Source of the DNA: JAGMCF01 sp964398885 | GTDB taxonomy: Bacteria; Cloacimonadota; Cloacimonadia; JGIOTU-2 | Length of the DNA stretch: 32,179 bases | NCBI GenBank assembly: GCA_964398885.1 | Contig: CAYNOU010000025.1 | Span: 1 to 32,179, forward strand | Direction of reading: 5' to 3' | Part shown: one piece after another, positions 1 to 8,051 of the stretch | How the letters are laid out: each line of letters starts with the position of its first letter | Position numbering within the stretch: position 1 is the stretch's first letter | Translations under genes and position numbers: made by a program | The notes under the pieces: generated by a model | Databases searched by the model: none | What the model saw: only the letters and a program-made list of their open reading frames with translations | What the model was told of the DNA's origin: nothing

Positions 1-1298
1 CCATCACCTGGATCTTCGGTGGGCACTCCAATTACATCAATTAAAGTCCAGGTTTGTCTGCCATCAGATGTTTTTTCAAGTCCTCTCGCGTCATTTCCAT
101 TGAAACTTACTACATATCCACCTTCGTTATACGCAAGAATATCATCAGCGACATTTAGTATTGCCTGGTCTGCGTCTTCATTAGCTATAACCCATACATC
201 GCCGTTTGGCAAATTTGTCTCTTCAGGGAATGAATAATAAGATGATTGCCATCCACTACCATTGTATGAACCCACTATACGGTAGTTTGAAAGATTAGCA
301 GAAGCACCTGTTCCATTGTAGATTTCTAAGGCTTTATTATTACTTGAGCCTTCAATATAATCAGAAAAGAGTAAATCATTTTCTCCGCCACCAGATTGAT
401 AACCTGTAAAATCTATTGTACTATTAGATTCAATTGGATTTCCTGCCAAATCTTCTACATTATTGACTGTAATTGTATATGTTTCACCTTCAGTCTGTTC
501 TGCTGTTGTTAAGGTGACAGTTATGCTATCTGTTTGAAGGTGGGCATTTAAAACTGTTAATTCATCTATGATGTAATTTCCTACAACTTCAGCCGTTTCT
601 TGGGAAATCTTTTCACTAAAGACTAAGTTAACGGTTGTAGAAGAAGTAGCATTGGTACTGACCAATGTTGGCGGAGTTGTATCTCCGCCGCCTCCGGTAA
701 ATGTGTGTGAGCCAAGATAATCAAAGGTATCTTTATCGTAAACAATCCATTCTGAATTATCGGCATTAGTTCCTGCTGAGGAGTTCCAATCAGTATTTGG
801 ATTCCCAATACTGGCTTTTCGTACGAGTGTATGATCTTTCGTAGCTTCTGGTACTCCGGCTACATCCCAACCATATTCTGGAGCATCACCATCTTCGCCA
901 ATAGTATCAATAAGATAAAATGTTCCTGTGCCATCATCTTTTGCTAATCCTTGAGCATCATTACCATTGTGGTATAGGGTAACTACCAAGTCAGCAACTG
1001 CCAACATAGTTGGATTAGCGTCTGGATGGCAAACAACAAAAACCTCGCCATCAGGGAGTGTTCCCGAAATATCAACAGTATACTCTGGCCAATTCCCACC
1101 ATTTCCAATTTGCCACAACTGATAGTTTGAAAGGTCTATATCCATTCCCGTCCCATTAAAAATTTCCAAAGCCTTATTGTAGCTACTTCCTTCAATATAT
1201 TCAGAGAAAAATAAATCGGTAGCTTGTCCTAATAGTGATGTCGTTGTAATTATAAAAATTGTAATAACAAACAAGCCTGTTTTATTAATTTTTTTCAT
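1..1298 (-). CDS. Secreted lamin-tail-domain (LTD) repeat protein, partial (3' end outside window)
   Basis: An open frame of 432 codons starts at the ATG at 1296-1298 and runs off the left edge. It opens with a signal peptide (MKKINKTGL followed by a hydrophobic stretch ending near LLGQA). Two similar modules follow, at about residues 28-170 and 295-432. Both carry the LTD hallmarks 'LxFSEYIEGSSxNKALEIxNGTG' (split between copies), 'LSNYxxxxxxNG', 'LPxGxVxVxxxxDA' and 'NGNDAxGL'. Between them lies a bacterial Ig-like (SbsA/Big type) domain with 'PPTLVSTNATSSTTVNLVFSE' features. Such proteins are usually surface or extracellular, and a T9SS tail would be expected beyond the edge, but it cannot be seen. 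The start codon overlaps the lspA stop as ATGA, so translation is probably coupled to the housekeeping cluster, which is odd for a surface protein. The domain call is confident; the function is unknown. Confidence 0.8.
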   Translation of the reverse strand, partial: MKKINKTGLFVITIFIITTTSLLGQATDLFFSEYIEGSSYNKALEIFNGTGMDIDLSNYQLWQIGNGGNWPEYTVDISGTLPDGEVFVVCHPDANPTMLAVADLVVTLYHNGNDAQGLAKDDGTGTFYLIDTIGEDGDAPEYGWDVAGVPEATKDHTLVRKASIGNPNTDWNSSAGTNADNSEWIVYDKDTFDYLGSHTFTGGGGDTTPPTLVSTNATSSTTVNLVFSEKISQETAEVVGNYIIDELTVLNAHLQTDSITVTLTTAEQTEGETYTITVNNVEDLAGNPIESNSTIDFTGYQSGGGENDLLFSDYIEGSSNNKALEIYNGTGASANLSNYRIVGSYNGSGWQSSYYSFPEETNLPNGDVWVIANEDADQAILNVADDILAYNEGGYVVSFNGNDARGLEKTSDGRQTWTLIDVIGVPTEDPGD

Positions 1299-1789
1299 TT
1301 TCTCTCCAGTGATTCTTTTTTTACACTTACAGATTTCTCTACAAAAGCATAATAAATCACTAAAATTATTACTCCTATAACAATGCAGGAGTCTGCAATA
1401 TTAAAAATATACCATCGCTGCATTATGAAATCCAGAAAATCAAAGTCAAGAAAATCAGTTACATTTCCAAAAGCAATTCTGTCAATTAGATTACCAACCG
1501 CACCACTTAAAATCAGCGTAAAACCCATATTAGCTAATGGATGTGTATCCTTTAAAAAAAGATATATTAATATGCAAATTGCAATAATTGAAACTATTAT
1601 AAACAATATTTGATTAAGAATTCCTGAACCAATAGATATACCAAAGACGGCACCAGAATTCCGTGTATAAGTAATACGAAAAAAATCGCCAAGTATATTA
1701 TAACTGTTTTTTACATTGTTAGAAAAAAAATTTCTTATACCTATTTTTGAGAACTGGTCTAAAGAAAGAAAAATCAAGAAGAGTAACAA
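1295..1789 (-). CDS. lspA: Lipoprotein signal peptidase (signal peptidase II)
   Basis: This inner-membrane aspartyl peptidase cleaves the signal peptide of prolipoproteins after diacylglyceryl modification of the lipobox cysteine. The 164-residue product has four hydrophobic segments and the family motifs in order: 'LDQFSK' near residue 10, 'NSGAVFG' near 44, 'GAVGNLIDR' near 96-104, 'VTDFLDF' at 110-116 and 'FNIADS' at 129-134. By comparison with E. coli LspA the catalytic pair is D112 (in VTDF) and D133 (in NIAD), and D103 is the conserved structural aspartate. The start is a TTG with an AAGAAG stretch just upstream. No ATG or GTG is available in frame before the previous gene's stop, so the first membrane segment is short. 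It lies 16 bp downstream of the dksA-like gene and overlaps the LTD gene by 4 bp. Confidence 0.93.
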   Translation of the reverse strand: MLLFLIFLSLDQFSKIGIRNFFSNNVKNSYNILGDFFRITYTRNSGAVFGISIGSGILNQILFIIVSIIAICILIYLFLKDTHPLANMGFTLILSGAVGNLIDRIAFGNVTDFLDFDFLDFIMQRWYIFNIADSCIVIGVIILVIYYAFVEKSVSVKKESLERK

Positions 1790-1805
1790 ATACTTCTTTA
1801 AATTA

Positions 1806-2195
1806 TTATATTTTCCGATTATTATTGTTAATCCTTTCTTCGTTTCGTTGGCATTTTATACAAAATTCTGTAAATGGAATTGCTCGCAGGCGATTCTCAG
1901 ATATCTCTTTACCGCAGAATCCACAAATTCCATAAGTATTATCATAAATTCTTTTTAAAGCTTGATCCAGTTTTTTAAGGTTTTTCAATTCTCTTTCAAG
2001 CATATAAGTTTCTTTTTCTCTCTCATCAGAATCAGTGCCAAGGTCAGCCATATGTGTGGCGTAAGCGGAAATATCACCAACAGAGTCTCTAATGGATTTG
2101 CTCCATGTTTTATCAATGTTCTCAATAATCTTTATTGTTTTTTCTCTTTCTACAAGTAGCAAATGTTTGAAGAATTCTAACTTTTCTTGGTCCAT
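1806..2195 (-). CDS. TraR/DksA-family zinc-finger protein
   Basis: This is a 129-residue protein. An N-terminal helical region (about 1-80, rich in Glu and Lys) looks like the DksA coiled coil, with 'DLGTDSDERE' near 51-60 resembling the conserved DxxD tip. A C-terminal four-cysteine zinc finger follows: C91-G-F-C94 and C112-I-K-C115, with 'GKEISENRLRAIPFTEF' between. That arrangement defines the TraR/DksA C4 finger. DksA relatives bind the RNA polymerase secondary channel and tune transcription, often with ppGpp; that role is family knowledge, not visible here. In many FCB and other bacteria a DksA-like gene sits next to lspA, as here. ATG start at 2193-2195, preceded by AGGAGT. Confidence 0.88.
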   Translation of the reverse strand: MDQEKLEFFKHLLLVEREKTIKIIENIDKTWSKSIRDSVGDISAYATHMADLGTDSDEREKETYMLERELKNLKKLDQALKRIYDNTYGICGFCGKEISENRLRAIPFTEFCIKCQRNEERINNNNRKI

Positions 2196-2215
2196 AATAA
2201 ACTACTCCTATTCAT

Positions 2216-3037
2216 TTATAAACTTTTTAAAAAATTTTCTAATAAGACTCTTAATCTATCTTGTGAATTATGTGCTGTCTTTTCAATTTCATTTTGTAAG
2301 TGTCTATCTTTATGAAATAGATTGGATAAATTAGTAATGATTGAAATAGCAATTATCTTCATTTGAAGATAAATTCCCACAATAACTTCATGAACTGTAG
2401 AAAGACCAACCATATCAGCACCAATAACTTTTAGCATTTTACACTCAGCCGCAGTCTCCAAATTTGGTCCCAAAAGTCCTGCATAAACACCAGTCTTAAT
2501 CGGAATATTATTCTTTTGTGCCACATCCTCTGCTAATTTGATAAATTCCTTGTTATAAGCATCATGCATGCTTGGAAATCTGGAGCCCAGGCTGCTATCA
2601 TTCACTCCAATTAGCGGATTCTGGCCTGTTAGATTGATATGGTCAGTGATTATTACCAGGTCTCCTTTCTGTAAATTCTTGTTTAATGAGCCAGCTGCAT
2701 TTGTAATAATCAAATTCTGAACTCCAATTTTTTTAAGAATAAATATTGGATATGTTGTTTCTAAAGGGGTATAGCCTTCATAGCAATGGAGTCTGCCTTG
2801 CATAATTGCGATTCGTTTGCCAGCCATTTTTCCAAAAATCATTCTTCCTTTATGAGATGGAGCAGTTGAAACTTGAAAATGTGGAATCTTTTCATATGGA
2901 ATTATCAATTCCGGGTCAATAGAAGAGGCTACCTCATTTAATCCAGTACCTAAGATTATAGCTGTATCAATCCTTTTCTTATACTGTTGTTCTATAAAAT
3001 TAACGGTTTCTTGTAAATGCTTGAGAATTTTTCTCAT
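2216..3037 (-). CDS. Purine nucleoside phosphorylase (trimeric, PNP/MTAP family 2)
   Basis: Cleaves purine (deoxy)nucleosides with phosphate to give base and (deoxy)ribose-1-phosphate in purine salvage. The 273-residue length suits the trimeric PunA-type family. Visible motifs are 'IILGTGL' near residue 28 (phosphate-binding; the usual Ser is Thr here), 'GRLHCYEGY' near 82-90, 'ITNAAGSLN' near 112, 'GPNLETAAE' near 190-198, 'GLSTVHEVIV' near 212 (GMSTVPEVIV in most members) and 'ISIITN', whose final Asn contacts the purine. Its ATG shares one base with the TAA stop of the divIVA-like gene (TAATG). The pairing with tdk four genes upstream suggests a nucleoside-salvage theme. Substrate (guanosine/inosine versus methylthioadenosine) cannot be settled by eye, so I give no symbol. 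Confidence 0.92.
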   Translation of the reverse strand: MRKILKHLQETVNFIEQQYKKRIDTAIILGTGLNEVASSIDPELIIPYEKIPHFQVSTAPSHKGRMIFGKMAGKRIAIMQGRLHCYEGYTPLETTYPIFILKKIGVQNLIITNAAGSLNKNLQKGDLVIITDHINLTGQNPLIGVNDSSLGSRFPSMHDAYNKEFIKLAEDVAQKNNIPIKTGVYAGLLGPNLETAAECKMLKVIGADMVGLSTVHEVIVGIYLQMKIIAISIITNLSNLFHKDRHLQNEIEKTAHNSQDRLRVLLENFLKSL

Positions 3038-3552
3038 TATGATGTTTTTTCTTCTTCCTTGATTTCTATGTTAGATTTCTTTTTGAGTTCACTATATTCT
3101 TGTTGAATATTTCTTTCTAATATTTCAAGCATAGAATTTAATTGGGATTTAAAACTTATAATAAATTGCATCTTTTTTTCTTTAAGATTGATAAAATCGT
3201 GTTCTAAAATACTGAGATAATCTTTTGCTTTTTTGACTTTTTCTCTTGAACTGATTTCTGCATCCTTAATAATGTTTTCCGCTTCATTCTTTGCATTATT
3301 TATAGTTTCATCCTTGATTTTTTCAGCCAGGATTAAGGTTCTACGAAGGAGGTCTTTCTGCTCATCTAAATCATCTAATTTTTTGTCCTTCTCTTGAATT
3401 TGTTTTTCTAATTCTTTGGTCGCTGCAAGCAGTAATTCTGTTTGAGTCGCAAGTTCCTCTAAGAACTCATTCACTTCAGCTTTCTTATAGCCACTCATAG
3501 CTCGTGAAAACTCCTTTCCACGAATCTCCGTTGGAGTAATTTTCATATCCAT
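3037..3552 (-). CDS. DivIVA-domain coiled-coil protein
   Basis: 171 residues. The N-terminus 'KITPTEIRGKEFSRAMSGYK' followed by 'AEVNEFLEEL' is the DivIVA signature: the conserved 'F(S/K)xxxxGY' turn and 'VxxFL' start of the coiled coil. From about residue 28 to 165 the sequence is charged, heptad-like and rich in Glu, Lys and Leu, as expected for a parallel coiled coil. DivIVA proteins bind curved membrane at poles or septa and recruit partners. Placement next to a YggT-family gene is a common arrangement in bacteria (the ylm/sep cluster of Gram-positives contains both), which supports an envelope or division role. ATG start at 3550-3552, six bases after the yggT stop. Confidence 0.9.
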   Translation of the reverse strand: MDMKITPTEIRGKEFSRAMSGYKKAEVNEFLEELATQTELLLAATKELEKQIQEKDKKLDDLDEQKDLLRRTLILAEKIKDETINNAKNEAENIIKDAEISSREKVKKAKDYLSILEHDFINLKEKKMQFIISFKSQLNSMLEILERNIQQEYSELKKKSNIEIKEEEKTS

Positions 3553-3558
3553 AAAACC

Positions 3559-3813
3559 TCACATTTTAATTATAGTATGTAAAATCTGTGAGCGTATTAA
3601 TTCAATAATTAATATCACAATTATTGGAGAAATATCTATACCTTTAATAGGAATAAGTCTTCGGATTGGGGATAGAACTGGCTCGGTTACAGTAATTAAG
3701 AAATGGATAAAAGGATTTGAATAGTTTGGTGAGAACCATGAAATGATGGCTCGGATTATGATAATCCAGACATAAATTCTTAGTGCAAAATCAACTAAAT
3801 ACAATAGAATCAT
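3559..3813 (-). CDS. YggT family integral membrane protein
   Basis: 84 residues with two hydrophobic segments, about 1-25 and 58-80. The family core runs 'IIIIRAIISWFSP' near 17-29, then 'NPFIHFLITVTEPVLSPIRRLIP' near 33-55, and 'GIDISPIIVILIIELIR'. The SWF/P, TEP(V/I)L.PIRR(L/I)(I/L)P and DxSP signatures are diagnostic of YggT. These proteins are linked to osmotic protection, to cytochrome or thylakoid biogenesis in plastids, and to division clusters. No specific role can be assigned here. It directly precedes the divIVA-like gene (6-bp gap) and they are probably co-transcribed. Confidence 0.9.
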   Translation of the reverse strand: MILLYLVDFALRIYVWIIIIRAIISWFSPNYSNPFIHFLITVTEPVLSPIRRLIPIKGIDISPIIVILIIELIRSQILHTIIKM

Positions 3814-3816
3814 TCT

Positions 3817-4005
3817 CTACTCCCATTTATATTGACCAAAATTAAATTGGGACTTGATTTTCGTAGAAAGAACAAATTGAATTATGAATATTGAACATAG
3901 AATTCTGAATGCAGAATTTAAGGAAGGCAGTTTATGAGAAAGTTCATTTAAGTCATACACTCTCTTTTCTTTTTTCTTATCCATCATTCTTAATTCATTA
4001 TTCAA
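3817..4005 (-). other. Dubious 62-codon ORF in a repeat-like spacer between tdk and yggT
   Basis: The frame could start at a TTG (4003-4005) or at one of two ATG codons six and seven codons later. It would give a Lys-rich N-terminus and a hydrophobic middle (FRILCSIFIIQFV). The middle is encoded by AT-rich GAATTC/GAATAT-type repeat sequence (3876-3921) that resembles the intergenic spacer before nrdJ. I recognise no domain. It may be a decayed or chance frame rather than a gene, but it fills the only gap of more than 40 bp in this cluster. Confidence 0.2.
3876..3921. repeat. Degenerate GAATTC/GAATGCAGAATT-type spacer repeat (copy 1)
   Basis: The run 'GAATTATGAATATTGAAC' and then 'AGAATTCTGAATGCAGAATT' consists of iterated GAAT(T/G/A) units. 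A related, more GC-rich version lies at 15866-15903 (GGAATTCGGAATGCAGAGTG). This suggests a dispersed low-complexity repeat family in intergenic spacers. Identity is by eye only. Confidence 0.45.
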
Positions 4006-4011
4006 GATTCT

Positions 4012-4572
4012 TCACTTTATCGGTTTAAAGCAATTTCTACACCGTGCCTCATAAATATCTTCTGCTCCAAGCAAAATTTCTTTATCACTTTTCACCAATC
4101 TTTGAGTCCTGTTCGCAGGGTTACCACATTTTACACAAATTGCAAGTGTTTTTGTAATATATTCAGCAGTTGCTAATAACTCTGGTATAGGAGGAAACGG
4201 TCTACCCAGATAGTCCTGGTCCAATCCAGCGACAATGACTCTTTTGCCTTCATTGGCAAGTTTGTTGCAAATATCCACTAATTTATCATCAAAAAATTGA
4301 GCCTCATCTATTCCCACAACCTCAGTATCTGAACGAACATTCTTGTATAATTCTTCAGCATTTGCGACTGATTCAGATGTCATCTTAGACTTATTATGGG
4401 AAACAATGTATTCTTTACTATAACGGTTATCAATGATAGGCTTGAAAATTTGGAGTTTCTGCTTAGCAATTTCTGCTCTGCGGAGTCGTCGTATCAACTC
4501 TTCAGTTTTGCCACTAAACATACTTCCGCATATTACTTCTATCCAGCCAGTTTTGTTTCTAACAATATTCAT
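4012..4572 (-). CDS. tdk: Thymidine kinase, type II
   Basis: Phosphorylates thymidine (and deoxyuridine) with ATP in cytosolic pyrimidine salvage. The 186-residue length is typical of the homotetrameric type II family. Visible features are a Walker A P-loop G16-S-M-F-S-G-K-T23, 'GIDEAQFF' at 87-94 with the catalytic Glu90, and 'VIVAGLDQDYLGRPFPP', the lid/substrate loop, at about 112-128. A structural zinc site is formed by C146-V-K-C149 and C178-R-N-C181. The ATG at 4570-4572 is preceded by GGAGA, and a good promoter match lies just upstream. It heads the minus-strand cluster running to lspA and the LTD gene. Confidence 0.96.
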   Translation of the reverse strand: MNIVRNKTGWIEVICGSMFSGKTEELIRRLRRAEIAKQKLQIFKPIIDNRYSKEYIVSHNKSKMTSESVANAEELYKNVRSDTEVVGIDEAQFFDDKLVDICNKLANEGKRVIVAGLDQDYLGRPFPPIPELLATAEYITKTLAICVKCGNPANRTQRLVKSDKEILLGAEDIYEARCRNCFKPIK

Positions 4573-4593
4573 AAATTCTCCACTTTGAACTTA

Positions 4594-4620
4594 ATTTTAA
4601 TCAGCAATTTTTTATGTCAA
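4594..4620 (-). promoter_or_regulatory. Probable promoter of the tdk cluster
   Basis: On the minus strand, TTGACA (4615-4620) is followed after 15 bp by TAAAAT (4594-4599), 21 bp upstream of the tdk ATG. The same TTGACA-15 bp-hexamer layout occurs before the tRNA-Val gene. The spacer is shorter than the usual 17 bp, so the -10 assignment is uncertain. Confidence 0.5.
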
Positions 4621-4702
4621 TTTTTATGCATATAGATTTTGATGAACATTTATGATAAAATTATCTCTATTTTTTATCTTCTTAATATTTTTTATATTAG
4701 AA

Positions 4703-4740
4703 AAAAAGGAGAATCCATAAATAAACTGATTCTCCTTTTT
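4703..4740 (-). terminator. Rho-independent terminator after the C13 protease gene
   Basis: A perfect 13-bp inverted repeat (AAAAAGGAGAATC and GATTCTCCTTTTT) with a 12-nt loop lies 22 bp beyond the stop of the minus-strand protease gene. On the minus strand it ends in an uninterrupted run of T. It separates the T9SS cargo genes from the tdk cluster. Confidence 0.85.
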
Positions 4741-4762
4741 GAGATTTATATTCTTGTCTTTT

Positions 4763-7700
4763 TTATCTCAAAATCACCATCTTCTTGGTGATAGATTTTT
4801 CACCAGTATCAAGCTTGTAAAGATATATTCCATTAGAAAGCTTATTTCTATTTGAATCTTTTCCATTCCAGACAATTGAAGATTGATCATTTCTGATTGA
4901 GAATTCCTTCACCAATTGCCCTTTGATATTATAAATCTTTATCCGTGCTAATCCGTGTAAATCTGTGGCTGAAAAAGAGATTGTTGTTAAGGTTCGCATT
5001 GGATTAGGATAGTTCTGGTATAAGGCAAGAGTTTCAATTTCACCTGTAGACGGCTCTGGTTGAGGAATAGCCTTATCCAATAAATCTCTGGTCAGATTCT
5101 GAGAAACATACCGAAATTCTTCAAAGCATCTTGGTTTAAAGGTGCATTCTTCAACAGCAGCTTTACCGCCTTGTTCATCCAGTTTGAGGTAGCAATAGCC
5201 TTCATCAATAAGTGCAAGGATGGAATCTTCCACTGATGGTGGATTGGCAAGAATAGCTTCAAGCTTATCAATAGAAGTCAGATAGTCTTTTTCAAACATA
5301 TAAGTGGACGTTATGATTTTATTTTTTATTCTCTCAAAATGAGGATAGGAAACATCATCAACATTTTCAATATAAGCTCGCAAACCAGCATAATCATGTC
5401 CGCTGAACTTTTCCAGATACAACAGCCACTGCAGAGCACTTATTGCAGTTTCTGTCTCAGGATAATCACTTACAATTTCTTTCATTGTAAGTTTTGCAGA
5501 TTCATACTCTCCATCGGTTATTTGGACAACACCTTCTTCATACAGAATTTTTTCTGGTGGTTTTTCACCATCAAAGATGTAAGAACTATAGAACGGAAGA
5601 AATCGGGTGGTATCTGAAATATCTATATCATTGCCTCTGCAATCATTACCTTCTACTGGACCACCAAGTAGATAATGATCTACACCGCCATTGTCATGAC
5701 TATAAATTGTATTAGGTCCCAAAGTCTGTATACGACTTGTAATATCTGGCCACTGATACAATCCAGCCAGTTCTAAACCACCATTGTCGGCAATTGTATT
5801 ACCGGCAAGTATTGAGATTCCTCCAGCACCATAAGAAACAAAACCGTGTGACATATTATCAATAATACTATTATTGATAATATACATAGGTGCATCAATC
5901 ACATATATGCCCCATCCGTAGTAGTTTGATGTTATAAGATTTGCCTGCACACAACTAAGAGTATCTGAGGGAAGATATACATAAATACCAGTGCCCATAT
6001 TGTCTCGTATGGTACTATTAAGAATAGCAACTTTTGACTCAACACAATAAATAGGACAACAACCAATACTGTCTATAGTACAATACCAGGTAGATAAATA
6101 TGAATTATTAACTGCGGATATCTGGCCACAATGTGAATATGTTGTATTACTTAAACCGAAACGAGAATTATTTAATTTTATATGACCTATTTTTGATACA
6201 TCACCGCCAATTATACCGTGATTCCCAGGATAAGAATAGGAGTTATTTATTTCGATTCCATCCCAACCACCATCACCTACAGATGTAATTGTAACAGGAT
6301 TATCAGAAGTACCAGACATATTAAACACCGCATCATTAACAATTATCCTATCTCCTGGAACCACAACTATATTACCATTGTGGTTCGGAACAGCTTCATG
6401 CATTTCTGCCCAGCTATCATACTCCATACCAGTGTCAGTGTCTACCCAGTTTGTATGCTCTGTGCCATATAGACTGGAACCTTCGTAAAATCTGAACCAA
6501 GAATTATTGTTAATCTCTACTAAACTTCTTCCAAATAGTGTCACAGAAGCATCTTCAATAACACAAAATTGGGAATAATCGTCAATTGTAAGAGTAACTT
6601 CTGGACCAATGGTTAAGCTTGGACTTACAATGAAGTTGCCAGTAACAGTTTGTGTATTTGCTACATTGCCACATAAGCCATAAAGACTGAGCAAATCTTC
6701 CTGGAAGCCAATGTTGTGATATGATTGTGGATGTTCGTAATAATTATAACCAGGATATGGACAGCGGTATCCATAGGGACTCCATGTATCAAAATTATTG
6801 GCATAGTCACATGCTTCTTCCATCTGAAGAGCCACATCTCCATTTAAATTGGGATCATAAGGATCAGGATGATTAACCATTGTAGGATAATTCTCAAACG
6901 GAAACTCATCCACTGCATAACCAGGTTCCCAGGGCACAACTTCATCATCTTCATTTATAAAGGGATAACATCCCCGTGCAGCCGCAGACCAATAGAAGAT
7001 ATACTCACTAAACTGGAGATAAGTGATATGTAATTCTGCTATGGCTGGTTCATCTCCTCTACATGAAGTATGAACTACTCTATGTGGTGCTTCCAGGTCA
7101 TCAATGAATCCACCACTGTAACATTGAACAAGTAGAAATATCATCTCTGCACAATTAAAAGGCTCTACCATATCTGCAAGCTCATCATCCCTTATAGTAT
7201 CCCAGTCCCAGAGCCAGAAATAAGAATTGGAAATGTAATCTTCTGAACCACCATGGTCGGTCACAAAAACAAACAATTGATCATCTTCATCCATATAAAG
7301 ATCAAGGTGATTAAAAGTACTCTCTATGCTTGACTTAGTTGCTGGATACTCTATGTCATCTTCAGGATGGTCTGGTCCATCAAGATTTAGAGACCCATGA
7401 TTATGAGCAGCAGTGCCATCAGTAGAATGGACATAGATATTTTCTGGTTTATACCCATAAACCTGGGTCAAGGCACAATATACCATAGACAGGTGATTCC
7501 AGTATCTAAGATGATTGTTAGCATCATCTACTCCACCATTGATAAGCACTGCATATAAGTGGTCATTTGGTTCTCTACCTTCTATGCTTGGGGTTGAGTC
7601 AGGAATAGCAGGAAGATAACTTTCAATATCAGGTCTATCAGCAGATTCAATTATTTCAAACTCATCCATATTTCTTGGCGGGACCTTGTCATCTACAATT

Positions 7701-8014
7701 TGATACGAACTAGATTCTGCATCTATAAAGATATACCTGCAAGGATGCTCCCAATCTGCAAAATACATATCATCAACAAAGAATGCCCAGCTTTCCGAAT
7801 ATGACGAAGTAAGGTATTTGTCCCATAGATGAATTCCTGTTGAACCTATCAAATCATTACTTTGGTATATATCAACCTTGCCAATATCCTGTGCCAGGAT
7901 TTGATTGATTACCATTTCTTTTGCTTCGTCTTTTGTAACCTCTGCATACAATGATGCAGAAAATACGCATACTAAAAGCACTAATAGTGCTATTTTGAAT
8001 TTTTTTACACGCAT
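4763..8014 (-). CDS. Secreted C13 (legumain-like) clan-CD protease with beta-helix and T9SS sorting domain
   Basis: 1083 residues. A signal peptide (1-25, ending SASLYA) is followed by an N-terminal region. The caspase-like fold spans about 150-420: 'HLYAVLINGGVDDANNHLRYWND-like' strand, 'YGYKPENIYV', then the catalytic His in 'FVTDHGGSED' (H254) and Cys in 'LVQCYSGGF' (C298). The His/Cys spacing of 44 fits C13. About 490-790 has Asn/Ser/Gly-rich repeats ('NNSxxDN', 'TIxDNxG') of a right-handed parallel beta-helix. About 830-960 looks helical and TPR-like ('EYESAKLTMKEIVSDYPETETAISAL'-type text, split here). The tail from about 995 is a T9SS type A sorting domain ending KKMVILR. It is the last gene of the minus-strand cargo series, with its own RBS (GGGAGGA). 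Its substrate is unknown. A sorting-domain loop contains repeat DNA (4941-4970). Confidence 0.85.
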   Translation of the reverse strand: MRVKKFKIALLVLLVCVFSASLYAEVTKDEAKEMVINQILAQDIGKVDIYQSNDLIGSTGIHLWDKYLTSSYSESWAFFVDDMYFADWEHPCRYIFIDAESSSYQIVDDKVPPRNMDEFEIIESADRPDIESYLPAIPDSTPSIEGREPNDHLYAVLINGGVDDANNHLRYWNHLSMVYCALTQVYGYKPENIYVHSTDGTAAHNHGSLNLDGPDHPEDDIEYPATKSSIESTFNHLDLYMDEDDQLFVFVTDHGGSEDYISNSYFWLWDWDTIRDDELADMVEPFNCAEMIFLLVQCYSGGFIDDLEAPHRVVHTSCRGDEPAIAELHITYLQFSEYIFYWSAAARGCYPFINEDDEVVPWEPGYAVDEFPFENYPTMVNHPDPYDPNLNGDVALQMEEACDYANNFDTWSPYGYRCPYPGYNYYEHPQSYHNIGFQEDLLSLYGLCGNVANTQTVTGNFIVSPSLTIGPEVTLTIDDYSQFCVIEDASVTLFGRSLVEINNNSWFRFYEGSSLYGTEHTNWVDTDTGMEYDSWAEMHEAVPNHNGNIVVVPGDRIIVNDAVFNMSGTSDNPVTITSVGDGGWDGIEINNSYSYPGNHGIIGGDVSKIGHIKLNNSRFGLSNTTYSHCGQISAVNNSYLSTWYCTIDSIGCCPIYCVESKVAILNSTIRDNMGTGIYVYLPSDTLSCVQANLITSNYYGWGIYVIDAPMYIINNSIIDNMSHGFVSYGAGGISILAGNTIADNGGLELAGLYQWPDITSRIQTLGPNTIYSHDNGGVDHYLLGGPVEGNDCRGNDIDISDTTRFLPFYSSYIFDGEKPPEKILYEEGVVQITDGEYESAKLTMKEIVSDYPETETAISALQWLLYLEKFSGHDYAGLRAYIENVDDVSYPHFERIKNKIITSTYMFEKDYLTSIDKLEAILANPPSVEDSILALIDEGYCYLKLDEQGGKAAVEECTFKPRCFEEFRYVSQNLTRDLLDKAIPQPEPSTGEIETLALYQNYPNPMRTLTTISFSATDLHGLARIKIYNIKGQLVKEFSIRNDQSSIVWNGKDSNRNKLSNGIYLYKLDTGEKSITKKMVILR
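4941..4970. repeat. Three tandem ATCCGTG-type 10-mers inside the sorting domain of the C13 protease
   Basis: ATCCGTGCTA, ATCCGTGTAA and ATCTGTGGCT lie head to tail. On the coding strand they encode the loop 'DLHGLARI' of the T9SS tail, where sibling proteins have 'KEQGFVEL'. The reading frame is kept. Confidence 0.6.
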
Positions 8015-8032
8015 TTTATCCTCCCGTGTTTG

Positions 8033-8051
8033 TTCCGATTGTATATCGGAA
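8033..8051. repeat. Short hairpin between the first FG-GAP gene and the C13 protease gene
   Basis: TTCCGAT (8033-8039) and ATCGGAA (8045-8051) form a perfect 7-bp stem with a 5-nt loop. It directly abuts the stop of the upstream minus-strand gene and precedes the RBS of the next. There is no T-run, so it is more likely a short palindromic repeat or an mRNA-stability or processing element than a terminator. Confidence 0.5.
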
